In this document: one piece after another, positions 53,846-61,977 of the stretch
Layout of the letters: every line of letters starts with the position of its first letter
Position numbering within the stretch: position 1 is the stretch's first letter
The notes under the pieces: generated by a model
Database searches by the model: none
What the model was told of the DNA's origin: nothing
The model's input: only the letters and a program-made list of their open reading frames with translations
Translations under genes and position numbers: made by a program
Source of the DNA: Crocinitomix catalasitica ATCC 23190
Lineage (GTDB): Bacteria; Bacteroidota; Bacteroidia; Flavobacteriales_D; Crocinitomicaceae
Direction: 5' to 3'
Length of the DNA: 64,000 nt
Assembly (NCBI RefSeq): GCF_000621625.1
Contig: NZ_JHXV01000012.1
Location: 62,001 to 126,000, forward strand

Positions 53846-54538
53846 TTATTCTTTTAATCTTTTGGCTTTTCTCTGTTTTTTACGAAAAGCTTTAGCTCGC
53901 GTACGATTAACTTTTCGATTCTTTTTTACACGTTCCTTATACGCTATTTGTGCTTCCTTGTATGCCGCTTTATCCAATGGAACGAATTCGTCATTAAATT
54001 CAATTATTCCAGCTTGAATATCGCTAATCACATGTTCTGTTATTTTACCTTCAGCATTTGTTGAATCATAACGGATATCCAGATCTTGGTCCCACACTTT
54101 AGCCATTAACTTAAAACTTTGTGCCGTCATGCCTCCTCTGTATTTCTCAGAAATTTCATAAATCGTCATACCAGTTTCTCTATTCACTAGCTTCATTAAA
54201 AACCTTCCTTCCGATCTGTACAGATCTAAAATGAAATATTTAAATTCTCCTTTTAAGTCGGAATACGAATCTTTATAAAACTTATTTTGCTTACGTCGTT
54301 TCTCAATCGATTTTGAATTCTCTTCGATTTCATCTATCAATTCAGCCGCATACAAAGCATAAGGGTAAAGTTTAACCACTTTCTTTTTTATATTATTATA
54401 AGCTCTTAAATATTCTGCAGTGTACACAGAAACAGGAGTAGATGTATACTCAGTCAAACTATCCGAGGTGTTACTCGTCATTTGAGCTGATGCAAATACA
54501 TTTACAAAAATGGTTAGTATTAAAACTGTAGTTTTCAT
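53846..54538 (-). CDS. DUF4294 exported protein, 230 aa
   Basis: Signal peptide of about 18 residues (ending ASAQ). KKKVVKLYPYALYAAELIDEI, YRGGMTAQSFKLMAKVWDQDL and the conserved FYKDSYSDLKGEFKYFILDLY belong to DUF4294, found in Bacteroidota and predicted to be periplasmic. The C-terminal 30 residues are very basic (RVKKNRKVNRTRAKAFRKKQ). Function unknown. Single gene, divergent from the lipoprotein gene at 54627. Confidence 0.85.
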   Translation of the reverse strand: MKTTVLILTIFVNVFASAQMTSNTSDSLTEYTSTPVSVYTAEYLRAYNNIKKKVVKLYPYALYAAELIDEIEENSKSIEKRRKQNKFYKDSYSDLKGEFKYFILDLYRSEGRFLMKLVNRETGMTIYEISEKYRGGMTAQSFKLMAKVWDQDLDIRYDSTNAEGKITEHVISDIQAGIIEFNDEFVPLDKAAYKEAQIAYKERVKKNRKVNRTRAKAFRKKQRKAKRLKE

Positions 54539-54592
54539 AATGATTATAATACAAGTTCCGTACCATAATTTACGAAGATTTTAGGATATTAT

Positions 54593-54600
54593 TATCTTTG
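54593..54600 (+). promoter_or_regulatory. Candidate -7 element of lipoprotein gene
   Basis: TATCTTTG matches TAnnTTTG and lies 26 bases before the start codon at 54627, a usual distance. No confident -33 element. Confidence 0.5.
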
Positions 54601-54626
54601 AGCATAATAAATCTAGCAAAAGCCTT

Positions 54627-55073
54627 ATGAATTCTATCAAGAAAATAATATTTGTAATCATCCCTTTTTTAATTTTTGCATGTAATGGAAATACTGAAAC
54701 AGATTTGATTGATATCGACACAACTCAAATAGAATCATTTATTGATACAATTAAGACGGTAGAATTAAACGAAGAATTTGTTGACACTGCTGGATATACT
54801 GATAGTGAAGTTGAAGTGGCTGAGAAAATTGAAAAAAAATATGGCGTACAATGGGATTTTTGTGATTGCATCATTAAAAACGATTCTATTGAAAAAGCGA
54901 TTATGATTACTGATGACGACGATCAATTAACGCTAATTCTAGACCGCTCGGAAGTAATTGACAATCATTGTAAAGAATTATTGACGGCCCCCAATACAAC
55001 ACCAGACGAACGTGCAAAACATGAACGTAAGGTTAATAAATGTTTAAAAGAAGCAAATCGAAGAAATAAATAA
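54627..55073 (+). CDS. Hypothetical lipoprotein, 148 aa
   Basis: Lipobox at cysteine 19 (FLIFACNGN). The mature part is acidic, with several Asp/Thr stretches (DTTQIESFIDTIKTVE). The pair of cysteines in DFCDCI and one in KELLTA may form a disulfide. It is followed after 20 bp by the acetyltransferase gene. No family recognised. Confidence 0.65.
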   Translation: MNSIKKIIFVIIPFLIFACNGNTETDLIDIDTTQIESFIDTIKTVELNEEFVDTAGYTDSEVEVAEKIEKKYGVQWDFCDCIIKNDSIEKAIMITDDDDQLTLILDRSEVIDNHCKELLTAPNTTPDERAKHERKVNKCLKEANRRNK

Positions 55074-55093
55074 AACCAATCGCTTACAATAGC

Positions 55094-55543
55094 ATGGACT
55101 TATCAATTAAGCATTATTCAGAATTATCAAAAGACCTATTCTACGAATTAGCAGCATTGCGTATTGCTGTATTTGTAATTGAACAAAATTGTCCCTATCA
55201 GGATTTAGATGGCCTCGATCAAGATGCCTATCATTTAATATTAAAGGATGACCTAAAAACAATGGGGACATTACGTATTTTAAAACCTGGTGTCGCCTAT
55301 CCTGAATTTGCCATCGGTCGCGTTGTAATTCATAAAGTCGCCAGAAGAAAAGACTACGGTAATTTAATTATGCAAAAAGCGATAGACTTTATTCAAAATG
55401 AACTGAAAGGATCCGATATTCGTATTTCTGCACAAACTTACCTATTTGATTTTTATACAAATTTAGGCTTCACATCAACCGGAAAGGAATACCTTGAAGA
55501 CGGCATTCCTCATGTCGAAATGCTGTTTAAAAAGTTGTTATAG
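55094..55543 (+). CDS. ElaA-type GNAT acetyltransferase, 149 aa
   Basis: GNAT fold: KDLFYELAALRIAVFVIEQNCPYQDLDGLDQDAYH, then the acetyl-CoA loop VVIHKVARRKDYGNLIMQ (R/Q-x-x-G-x-G-like) and C-terminal YLFDFYTNLGFTSTGKEYLEDGIPH. These parts match the ElaA subfamily of unknown substrate. The typical active site is not defined by one residue. It ends in front of the ABC pair, and the first -7 candidate of that pair sits just at its stop. Confidence 0.88.
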   Translation: MDLSIKHYSELSKDLFYELAALRIAVFVIEQNCPYQDLDGLDQDAYHLILKDDLKTMGTLRILKPGVAYPEFAIGRVVIHKVARRKDYGNLIMQKAIDFIQNELKGSDIRISAQTYLFDFYTNLGFTSTGKEYLEDGIPHVEMLFKKLL

Positions 55544-55544
55544 A

Positions 55545-55552
55545 TACCTTTG
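55545..55552 (+). promoter_or_regulatory. Candidate -7 element of the ABC pair
   Basis: TACCTTTG fits TAnnTTTG just after the GNAT stop, 61 bases before the ATP-binding gene start. No -33 at the expected distance. The operon could also continue from the GNAT gene. Confidence 0.35.
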
Positions 55553-55612
55553 TAACCACCCAACTATAAGTTTTGGCAACAAATTTGCAAGTTATATTCA
55601 AAACCACGATTC

Positions 55613-56254
55613 ATGAAATTAGAATTTAAGAATGTACTACCCTACCCTTTGGTCGACTATAAACATGATAAACAAAGTGTTTGGTCGTCTGAATTTAAAA
55701 TAGAGTTCCCTCAAAAAGTATTATTAAATGCAAGTAGTGGAAAAGGTAAATCTACATTTATCAATACTGTTTTTGGTTTAAGAAAGGATTATAGTGGGGA
55801 AATAATTTGGGACGGAAAAAATATAGCAGAATTTGGAATGAACGACTGGACCAATCTTCGTAGAGATACGTTTAGTGTTGTCTTTCAGGATTTGCAACTA
55901 TTTCCAGAATTAACGATCTGGGAGAATTTAGAGCTTAAAAATGCATTAACAAATCACAAGACTGCTGCTGAAATACAAGTGATGTTGTCACTATTAGGAA
56001 TTGGAGATAGAAAAGATCAGATCACAAAAACTTTATCACTTGGCCAACAGCAAAGGGTGGCTATTATAAGAGCATTGCTACAGCCGTTTAAATTACTTTT
56101 AATGGATGAACCTTTTAGTCATCTTGATGAGAATAATGCAGCCCTCGCATTGGATTTAATTGCAGCTGAAACGGATATGAACAATGCTGGATTCATCCTC
56201 TCAAGTTTAGGAAGCACACACGGGTTTAAGTATGATAGCGAATTAAAACTATAG
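55613..56254 (+). CDS. ABC transporter ATP-binding subunit (LolD/MacB type), 213 aa
   Basis: Walker A ASSGKGKST (about residues 40-48), Q-loop FQDLQLFPE, signature LSLGQQQRVAI, Walker B LLLMDEPFSHLD. The size and 2-bp distance to an FtsX-like permease suggest a LolCDE- or MacB-type system that moves lipoproteins or other envelope substrates. The H-loop histidine is replaced: at the usual place the sequence reads ILSSLGS, so ATP hydrolysis could be altered. Confidence 0.88.
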   Translation: MKLEFKNVLPYPLVDYKHDKQSVWSSEFKIEFPQKVLLNASSGKGKSTFINTVFGLRKDYSGEIIWDGKNIAEFGMNDWTNLRRDTFSVVFQDLQLFPELTIWENLELKNALTNHKTAAEIQVMLSLLGIGDRKDQITKTLSLGQQQRVAIIRALLQPFKLLLMDEPFSHLDENNAALALDLIAAETDMNNAGFILSSLGSTHGFKYDSELKL

Positions 56255-56257
56255 GTT

Positions 56258-57451
56258 ATGTTAAAGAAAATATTATTCAAAAACAGCAGTACTTTTCAGT
56301 TTTTATTTGCAACAATTGGTGCATTTATTGGATTAACTGCCTTATTATTAAGCGTTCAATTAATTCTCGACGTAAAGTCGTTCCACTCGAATGAAGAAGA
56401 ATTATTTGGACCCAACTCTGTTGTAATCCAGAAGAAGGTTACCAAATTAAGTACGATTGGCCTCAACTCCACCGCCTTTACAAAAAGGGACATCGAAGAA
56501 TTAAATAAGAAACCCTTTATAACGGATGTTGCACCATTTCAATCTGCCGATTTCAAGGTAGGTATATCGGAAGTTGAAGGTGATGGTTTGCCACATTTTT
56601 ATGCAGATATGTTTTTTCAAGCAATTCCGAATAGGTTTATGGACATTGATGTTGATTGGGATTGGAATGAAGATAGCGAATTTATTCCTATCGTTTTACC
56701 GCGTGATTTTATAATGATCATTAACTACGGATTTGCGCAAAGCCAAGGATTAAGTCAAATATCTGAGGATTTATTGATGCAAGCACGTTTAAAAATTCAT
56801 CTTGAAGGAAATGGACAGAAAAAAGAAATGATTGGGAAAGTTGTTGGCTTTTCTCATAAGATCAGTTCTATTTTAGTACCAGAATCCTTTTTAAGTCAAG
56901 CCAATGAAAAATATGGCAAAGGTGTGAATCTTGATCCAAATCGAATTTTTATCACTACTAAAGACAATAGTTATGGAGAATTAGATCAATTGATGAATAA
57001 AATGAATTTAGACGTAAGCGAGTCAGCAATTGATGTTGCTAAAATTAAAACCATCATCGCAGTAGTTATTGGCATTTTCGGAATTGCTTCCGTATTAATA
57101 ATGCTATTATCATTAATGGGGTTTGTTCAATATTCTCAGTTGGTTTTAAGTAGAGCAGCATACGAGATTCAAACTTTATTGCGAATTGGTTATTCAATCG
57201 AGCAAATTGTGAAAACTTTTATTCGACAACTAAGTGTTATATTCGGAATCATTACCTTTTCAGCAATAGCGATAATGGTTTTAATAAAATTATTTATCGT
57301 GGATATCTGGTTAACTAATAATGGAATCACAATTGCTGGAACAAGTATTTTTATCACTTTGATGGTTGCTATATTTTGTTTCCTACTCTTTATCATTTCG
57401 AATTATTTAAACATTAAAAAAACTGTAAACAAATTAGGGGCTGCGGAATAA
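56258..57451 (+). CDS. FtsX-like ABC permease, 397 aa
   Basis: One membrane helix near residue 15-38, a periplasmic domain of about 230 residues, and three more helices at about 270-295, 320-345 and 360-385, the layout of MacB/FtsX-type permeases. Pairs with the ATP-binding protein 2 bp upstream. The substrate is not shown; FtsX-type systems often do not transport but couple ATP hydrolysis to envelope processes. Confidence 0.88.
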   Translation: MLKKILFKNSSTFQFLFATIGAFIGLTALLLSVQLILDVKSFHSNEEELFGPNSVVIQKKVTKLSTIGLNSTAFTKRDIEELNKKPFITDVAPFQSADFKVGISEVEGDGLPHFYADMFFQAIPNRFMDIDVDWDWNEDSEFIPIVLPRDFIMIINYGFAQSQGLSQISEDLLMQARLKIHLEGNGQKKEMIGKVVGFSHKISSILVPESFLSQANEKYGKGVNLDPNRIFITTKDNSYGELDQLMNKMNLDVSESAIDVAKIKTIIAVVIGIFGIASVLIMLLSLMGFVQYSQLVLSRAAYEIQTLLRIGYSIEQIVKTFIRQLSVIFGIITFSAIAIMVLIKLFIVDIWLTNNGITIAGTSIFITLMVAIFCFLLFIISNYLNIKKTVNKLGAAE

Positions 57452-57460
57452 AAGTTAATT

Positions 57461-57493
57461 TTTTGTTAAACCATTAACTATATATTATTTTTC
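57461..57493 (+). promoter_or_regulatory. Candidate promoter of the thioredoxin-fold protein gene
   Basis: TTTTG at 57461-57465 supplies a -33 element, followed after 20 bases by TATTTTTC at 57486-57493, close to TAnnTTTG. The gene starts 40 bases later. Confidence 0.45.
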
Positions 57494-57532
57494 CACGTCT
57501 GACATTTAGCTTAGCATAAAGATTTAAGAATT

Positions 57533-59095
57533 ATGAAAAAAATAATTGCATTTTTTACACTCGTTTTGTTTGCCCAACTAGGTCAAGCACAAAATTTGAA
57601 TTTCACTGCGGATAACGTAAAAGATTCGACAGTATATTTAGCACGATATTATGGACCTAAACTTTACTATGCAGATACAACTGTTGTAAAGAATGGTAAG
57701 TTCTCATTCGACGGAAGTAAGCAGGAAGCAGGTCTATTCGCTGTGATTATGCCAAATGGCAAGTATTTTGAAATGATAATTGACGGTGAAGATGTAGATA
57801 TGCATATTAAGGATCCTGAGAATTTTATTGGCGGAATGACTGTCAACAAATCTGTTAACAATAAAGTTTTCTATAATTATATCAAGTTCATGCAGAAAAA
57901 CAAGGAACAAGGTTCTGCTTTGAATGAAAAATACACTAAAGCAGCAGAAGGTTCAGACGAAAAAGCTGCAATTAGAAAAGAAATGGTGGCCTTAAATGAA
58001 AAGGTGGCTGAATACCAAAAAAAATTAGTTGCAGAGAATCCAAAACGTTTTATTGGTGTAATGGTAAAAATGTCAATCGATATTGAATTACCAGAACCTC
58101 CTAAAGATGCTAATGGTGTAATCACTGATTCTAATTTTGTTTACCATTATTATGTTGATCATTATTGGGACAATGTTGATTTTTCAGATCCAAGAATTGT
58201 TAAAGCACCTATTTTTCATAATAAATTAGATAAATTTTTCTCTAAAAGGGTATTGATTCAGATACCAGATTCTATTGCAGTTCATGCAAAAAAATTAATA
58301 GACAAAACGGATCAATTAGACCAATCGAACAAAGTATTTCAATACATCGTTCACCATGTTACCAATAAATATGAAACATCTCAGATAATGGGTATGGATA
58401 AAGTTTTTTGCTTCATGGCTCAAAATTATTATTGTCCGCCGAATAATTTAGCTTATTGGGTAACTGAAGAGAATACCACTAAAATTTGTGAACGAGCAGA
58501 AAAGGTATGTAGAACATCTCCTGGTAGTTTCGCTCCTATGTTAATCTTGCCAGACACATCAGATGTAAACTGGATAAATTCACATAGTTTTGATTCGGAT
58601 TATACTGTGATCTACTTCTGGGACCCAACATGTGGACACTGTAAAAAAGTAACGCCTAAACTGCAAACTTTATACGATAAAAAATTCAAAGAACGCAACG
58701 TGGAAATCTATGCAGTAGCAAAAGCAACTGGTGATGATTTTGAAAAATGGAAAAAATTCATCCGTGATCACGAATTAACCTTTACCAATGTAGGTTTAAC
58801 GAAATCTGTATATGACGAAGCAACGGAAAATCCAACAAATTTATTGCGTAATAAAACAAATATTCAAAGTTTAAATTACGCTGATACATATGATGTTTAT
58901 TCAACTCCTCGAATTTATATTATTGATAAGAATAAAAATATTTTGTTCAAACAAATTTCAATTGGACAATTAGAAGAAATTATCGATGATAAGACTGGGC
59001 ACCGTGACGATGTTAAATTATTCCCTGTTGAGAATCCAGAGAACGGAGAACAAGCTCCTGATGAGCATGATGAGCATGACGGACACGACCACTAG
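57533..59095 (+). CDS. TlpA-like thioredoxin-fold exported protein, 520 aa
   Basis: Signal peptide (about 19 residues, ends GQAQ). The N-terminal part resembles DUF4369 (DSTVYLARYYGPKLYYAD, FSFDGSKQEAG), a beta domain seen before thioredoxin parts in Bacteroidota. A middle helical region similar to DUF5106 comes next. The C-terminal thioredoxin domain (about 345-490) has the active site YFWDPTCGHCKKVTP, a C-x-x-C, and the cis-proline loop VYSTPRIYIID. Role: thiol-disulfide exchange in the periplasm. The tail is rich in His, Asp, Glu (DEHDEHDGHDH), suggesting metal binding. Confidence 0.9.
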   Translation: MKKIIAFFTLVLFAQLGQAQNLNFTADNVKDSTVYLARYYGPKLYYADTTVVKNGKFSFDGSKQEAGLFAVIMPNGKYFEMIIDGEDVDMHIKDPENFIGGMTVNKSVNNKVFYNYIKFMQKNKEQGSALNEKYTKAAEGSDEKAAIRKEMVALNEKVAEYQKKLVAENPKRFIGVMVKMSIDIELPEPPKDANGVITDSNFVYHYYVDHYWDNVDFSDPRIVKAPIFHNKLDKFFSKRVLIQIPDSIAVHAKKLIDKTDQLDQSNKVFQYIVHHVTNKYETSQIMGMDKVFCFMAQNYYCPPNNLAYWVTEENTTKICERAEKVCRTSPGSFAPMLILPDTSDVNWINSHSFDSDYTVIYFWDPTCGHCKKVTPKLQTLYDKKFKERNVEIYAVAKATGDDFEKWKKFIRDHELTFTNVGLTKSVYDEATENPTNLLRNKTNIQSLNYADTYDVYSTPRIYIIDKNKNILFKQISIGQLEEIIDDKTGHRDDVKLFPVENPENGEQAPDEHDEHDGHDH

Positions 59096-59119
59096 GAAAT
59101 AGATTTAAAACGAATTAGG

Positions 59120-59156
59120 AAAAATCTTCGACTATTGTAGTCGGAGATTTTTTTTA
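59120..59156 (+). terminator. Terminator of the thioredoxin-fold gene
   Basis: AAAATCTTCGACTA pairs with TAGTCGGAGATTTT (one G-T) around a TTG loop, followed by a run of T. 25 bp after the stop. Confidence 0.9.
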
Positions 59157-59524
59157 CCCCATAATTTATTTTAAGTGAAGCATGAATATTTGAAACTAAA
59201 TCGGGTTTTAAATTGAATTTTGAAAATATAAAAGAGAATAAATTAACAAAAATAACGTCATTATTCCAGCTTAATATTCTACCCTCAATAAACAAATTTC
59301 ACACGAAACGACACTTATTTTAAGCAAACACTAAAAAAATATCATTTTTTTTTTCACGCTAACCCCTATAAAATCAATAGCTTGAGTATAAACACCTAAA
59401 ATTAAGTAAAAATACCTAGTTTTATCGCGAATTAATATTTAACTTTATGCCTGTAAAACAACTATTGGTCGAAAATTGTTAACAATTAATTTACTTAACA
59501 TTCGGTAAAGGATTGAGTTTTAAC
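59157..59524. other. 368-bp AT-rich gap, no gene seen
   Basis: Between the terminator and the structured RNA candidate. I find no coding frame, and only a short palindrome (TTGTTAACAA around 59476-59485). A minus-strand frame of 67 codons that starts in it (59295) covers the terminator and has no family-like sequence. Confidence 0.4.
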
Positions 59525-59532
59525 TAAATTTG
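59525..59532 (+). promoter_or_regulatory. Candidate -7 element of the structured RNA
   Basis: TAAATTTG is an exact TAnnTTTG. No -33 TTG at the usual distance was found (a TTG occurs only about 9 bases upstream). Transcription would begin near 59540 and run through both structured units to the T-run at 59764-59770. Confidence 0.45.
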
Positions 59533-59602
59533 TTTACAGCATTTACAACGGTAAAATGATCACAAAATATTGGAGTAGTAATGATTTAGTAGAAGAAATA
59601 TT

Positions 59603-59737
59603 TTACTTTTTCATAAGTTTTGGGTTAATGAAGAAATCTTTGAACGACATTACTACTTCATTCTTATTATAAATATAGGGTGAGCACTATTGAATTCTTA
59701 GTAGATATTACTTTTTCATAAGTTTTGGGTTAATGAA
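59603..59737 (+). repeat. 30-bp direct repeat, two copies, 105-bp spacing
   Basis: Identical cores at 59603-59632 and 59708-59737; the first half is TTACTTTTTCATAAGTTTTG and the remainder ends in TTAATGAA. The copies are exact, while the flanks are unrelated in sequence but both self-complementary. Confidence 0.95.
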
Positions 59738-59770
59738 AATTCTACTTTCAATTAGTGTTCCCCTTTTTTT
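59678..59770 (+). terminator. Terminator-like closing stem of unit 2
   Basis: GGGTGAGCACTATTGAA pairs with TTCAATTAGTGTTCCCC over a long loop that holds the second core, followed by CTTTTTTT at 59763-59770. A large-loop hairpin with a T-run, so termination is plausible, but loop length is greater than for usual terminators. Confidence 0.55.
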
Positions 59771-59797
59771 GTACCCTATTGTTTCGTCGTAAAACCT

Positions 59798-60538
59798 TTA
59801 TTTCAGATCTCTTTTAACAATAACTTTTTTATGGAATGATGATTTTGCGACATTTAGATCAATATTTTCATTAACACCATTTAAGTGACCTGATTCTGAA
59901 AATTGCCAGATAATAAAATTATCGTCATGAATAAGATGAGTACTCCCGTTGTATTTTGCAATCCAATACAATTCATTTTCAATTTTATGTCCTGCTAAAT
60001 GATCAATATAAAACGAATGGAATGTGTAAATTATCGGACGTACTGCCAATAGCTCTTCTACTCTATTCATAAAAACCAATAATGAATCACATAAAACATC
60101 TTCATTCATCCCACTCAACGATTCGATATCTAGGACTGGTTTCAATTTATAATTATAAGGATCAATTGTATTTGCAAAATGATTCGCTTGTTCTATTGCC
60201 GATTGTTTAGCTTGATAAAAATGATAAAACCCGTATTTACCGGCTAATACTGCAATGCCTTCAGCATTTATATCATACCGCCTATCTTTATGATTAGTTC
60301 CTTCAGTCGCTTTAATATAAAAGAAATCAATGCTATCACTAAAGTCACTGGCAAACATTTGATCAAAATTAATCTCCCCTTGATGATGCGAAATATCGAT
60401 TCCAAAAACAGGATAACCTTTTGGCACATCAACTTTTAACCGCGCATCGTAATAAAACGGTCTCAAATTTTCGTACATCAAAAATGCAAAAGCACCAATA
60501 ATTACAAGCACTGAAAGGGACTTAAATAATTTTTTCAC
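59798..60538 (-). CDS. GH25-family lysozyme-like protein, 246 aa
   Basis: N-terminal membrane anchor or signal (about residues 8-25). Glycoside hydrolase 25 fold: YPVFGIDISHHQGEINFDQM with the active-site aspartate, FFYIKATEGTNHKDRRY, GFYHFYQ and PVLDIESLSG with D-x-E acidic residues. It cleaves peptidoglycan in the periplasm or outside. Last gene of a seven-gene operon (63817 to 59798). Confidence 0.92.
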   Translation of the reverse strand: MKKLFKSLSVLVIIGAFAFLMYENLRPFYYDARLKVDVPKGYPVFGIDISHHQGEINFDQMFASDFSDSIDFFYIKATEGTNHKDRRYDINAEGIAVLAGKYGFYHFYQAKQSAIEQANHFANTIDPYNYKLKPVLDIESLSGMNEDVLCDSLLVFMNRVEELLAVRPIIYTFHSFYIDHLAGHKIENELYWIAKYNGSTHLIHDDNFIIWQFSESGHLNGVNENIDLNVAKSSFHKKVIVKRDLK

Positions 60539-60540
60539 TG

Positions 60541-61314
60541 TTAATGAACTGAAATTTTCAATCCATCATGAGCTATTGACACGTTTGATGGCAAAGTTGA
60601 ATTAATTTCATCATGTTGTCCCATTAAATGACTAATATGGGTTAAGTAGGCTTTATTAGGCTTAATTCGATCAATAAAAGCTAAAGCTTCAGCCAAATTA
60701 AAATGTGATATATGTTGCTCTTGTCGCAATGCGTTAATCACGAGAAATTTAACACCTACTAATTTTTCCATTTCCTTTTCACTTACGAAATTAGCATCTG
60801 TGATATAAGCAAAATCCCCAATACGAAAAGCTGTTACAGGAAGTTGATAATGCATCACCTCAATAGGTTGAATGTTTATACCGTTCACATTAAAAGGAAC
60901 TTTATCGATTAGGTTTAATTGAATTTTAGGTATACCTGGGTAAGTATATTCACTAAAGATATAGTGAAATTCTTTTTTTAAGCCAATAAGAACACGATCA
61001 GAAAGATAGACAGGCATATCCATTTTAGACTTAAAATTGAATGCTCTGATATCATCGAGACCAGCAATGTGATCTTTATGTTCGTGAGTAAATAAAACAG
61101 CATCTAAATTTTGAACATCTTCCCGCAACATTTGCTGCCTAAAATCTGGGCCTGTATCAATTACAAATGTTTGATCTTTAATTTTAATAAGAGCAGAAGT
61201 ACGCAGTCGTTTATCTTTAGGATTAGTTGATGTACACACATCACAATTACATCCTATTACCGGTACTCCTTGAGATGTTCCAGTGCCAAGAAACACTACT
61301 TCAAAAGAATTCAT
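60541..61314 (-). CDS. MBL-fold hydrolase (PhnP-like), 257 aa
   Basis: Metallo-beta-lactamase fold with HxHxDH as FTHEHKDHIAG (about residues 78-86), VIDTGPDFR, and the later histidine in YLTHISHLMGQHDE. The N-terminal GTGTSQGVPVIGCNCDVC with its cysteines matches the PhnP family, which are cyclic phosphodiesterases. Cytoplasmic, no signal. It is 2 bp upstream of the GH25 gene. Exact substrate unknown. Confidence 0.9.
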   Translation of the reverse strand: MNSFEVVFLGTGTSQGVPVIGCNCDVCTSTNPKDKRLRTSALIKIKDQTFVIDTGPDFRQQMLREDVQNLDAVLFTHEHKDHIAGLDDIRAFNFKSKMDMPVYLSDRVLIGLKKEFHYIFSEYTYPGIPKIQLNLIDKVPFNVNGINIQPIEVMHYQLPVTAFRIGDFAYITDANFVSEKEMEKLVGVKFLVINALRQEQHISHFNLAEALAFIDRIKPNKAYLTHISHLMGQHDEINSTLPSNVSIAHDGLKISVH

Positions 61315-61323
61315 TTAATGATT

Positions 61324-61953
61324 TTAAGGTTTTAATAACCAGACTTCCCCATTATAATAGTAAATCATAATTATACCATGGTGACGGGAATAGTAAATTT
61401 TTTCATAATTATCAATCCCGTATTCGATAGCTGGCGTTGACTTGGTCGGAAATAGTTCGTAAACATCTTCCCACTCTACATCTCCCAATGTTATTTCCGG
61501 GTAATAATTCATAAAAGTTGAAAAGTAACTATCCGCAGTATCTTTGATACTAATAGGTAATTCAAACTCTTGCTTTCTTAATTTGTTTTTATGATCGAAA
61601 TAATTTAAACCGATAAGCAACGTTTTGAACGTTTTCTCATTCGTTTCTAAATACCTAAATCTAAACTCTGCTTTAAGGTTAAAGTTCTCACTAAACTTAT
61701 AGAAATATTGTTGCCAAGCGTAGACGTATTGCTCAGATCTCTCTTCGACATAGAGCATCGACATCTCATTGACTAATGAAGGTAATTCTCCATAAATCCT
61801 ATCAGCTGTCGCATTGGGTAAAAAGTCTAATTCTTCTATTGAAAAAGAACTTAATCCAGCAGGCAAGGTTTTCCCATCAGGAATGACATCTTCTTCTTCA
61901 CAGCTCCAAACAAAGCAGCAGAATAGAAATAATATGAATGACTGTCCTTTCAT
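61324..61953 (-). CDS. Hypothetical lipoprotein, 209 aa
   Basis: Lipobox at FVWSCEEED (cysteine near 18). Mature sequence is rich in Tyr and Phe with alternating strands (FRFRYLETNEKTFKTLLIGLNYF), possibly a beta-sandwich. No known family. 9 bp before the MBL gene and 24 bp after the barrel gene, within the seven-gene operon. Confidence 0.7.
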   Translation of the reverse strand: MKGQSFILFLFCCFVWSCEEEDVIPDGKTLPAGLSSFSIEELDFLPNATADRIYGELPSLVNEMSMLYVEERSEQYVYAWQQYFYKFSENFNLKAEFRFRYLETNEKTFKTLLIGLNYFDHKNKLRKQEFELPISIKDTADSYFSTFMNYYPEITLGDVEWEDVYELFPTKSTPAIEYGIDNYEKIYYSRHHGIIMIYYYNGEVWLLKP

Positions 61954-61977
61954 TAATTGAAATTAACTTAATAGTTC

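Larger units (their letters stand above)
59540..59771 (+). ncRNA. Candidate structured RNA of two tandem units
   Basis: Two units 105 bp apart share an identical 30-bp core (59603-59632 and 59708-59737). Each core folds as TTTTCAT pairing with ATGAAAA or ATGAAGA, closing a conserved 13-base loop that includes GTTTTGGGTT. Unit 1 is closed by a 13-bp stem (59571-59583 with 59648-59660; TGGAGTAGTAATG and CATTACTACTTCA). Unit 2 is closed by a 16-bp stem with two bulges (59678-59694 with 59747-59763) and an inner AGTAGA-TCTACT helix. Sequences of the closing stems differ, but pairing is kept. A T-run follows. Both units also contain short frames starting at the core ATG (14 and 19 codons), so a leader-peptide explanation remains possible. 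Not matched to a known family. Confidence 0.6.

Noticed and set aside
59092-59295. Minus-strand frame of 67 codons over the terminator
   Set aside because: It covers the end and terminator of the thioredoxin-fold gene, has no conserved motif, and reads hydrophobic and Phe-rich only because of AT content.
59460-59500. Possible replication origin or DnaA box cluster in the convergent gap
   Set aside because: Only one palindrome (TTGTTAACAA) and no TTATCCACA boxes; nothing supports an origin.
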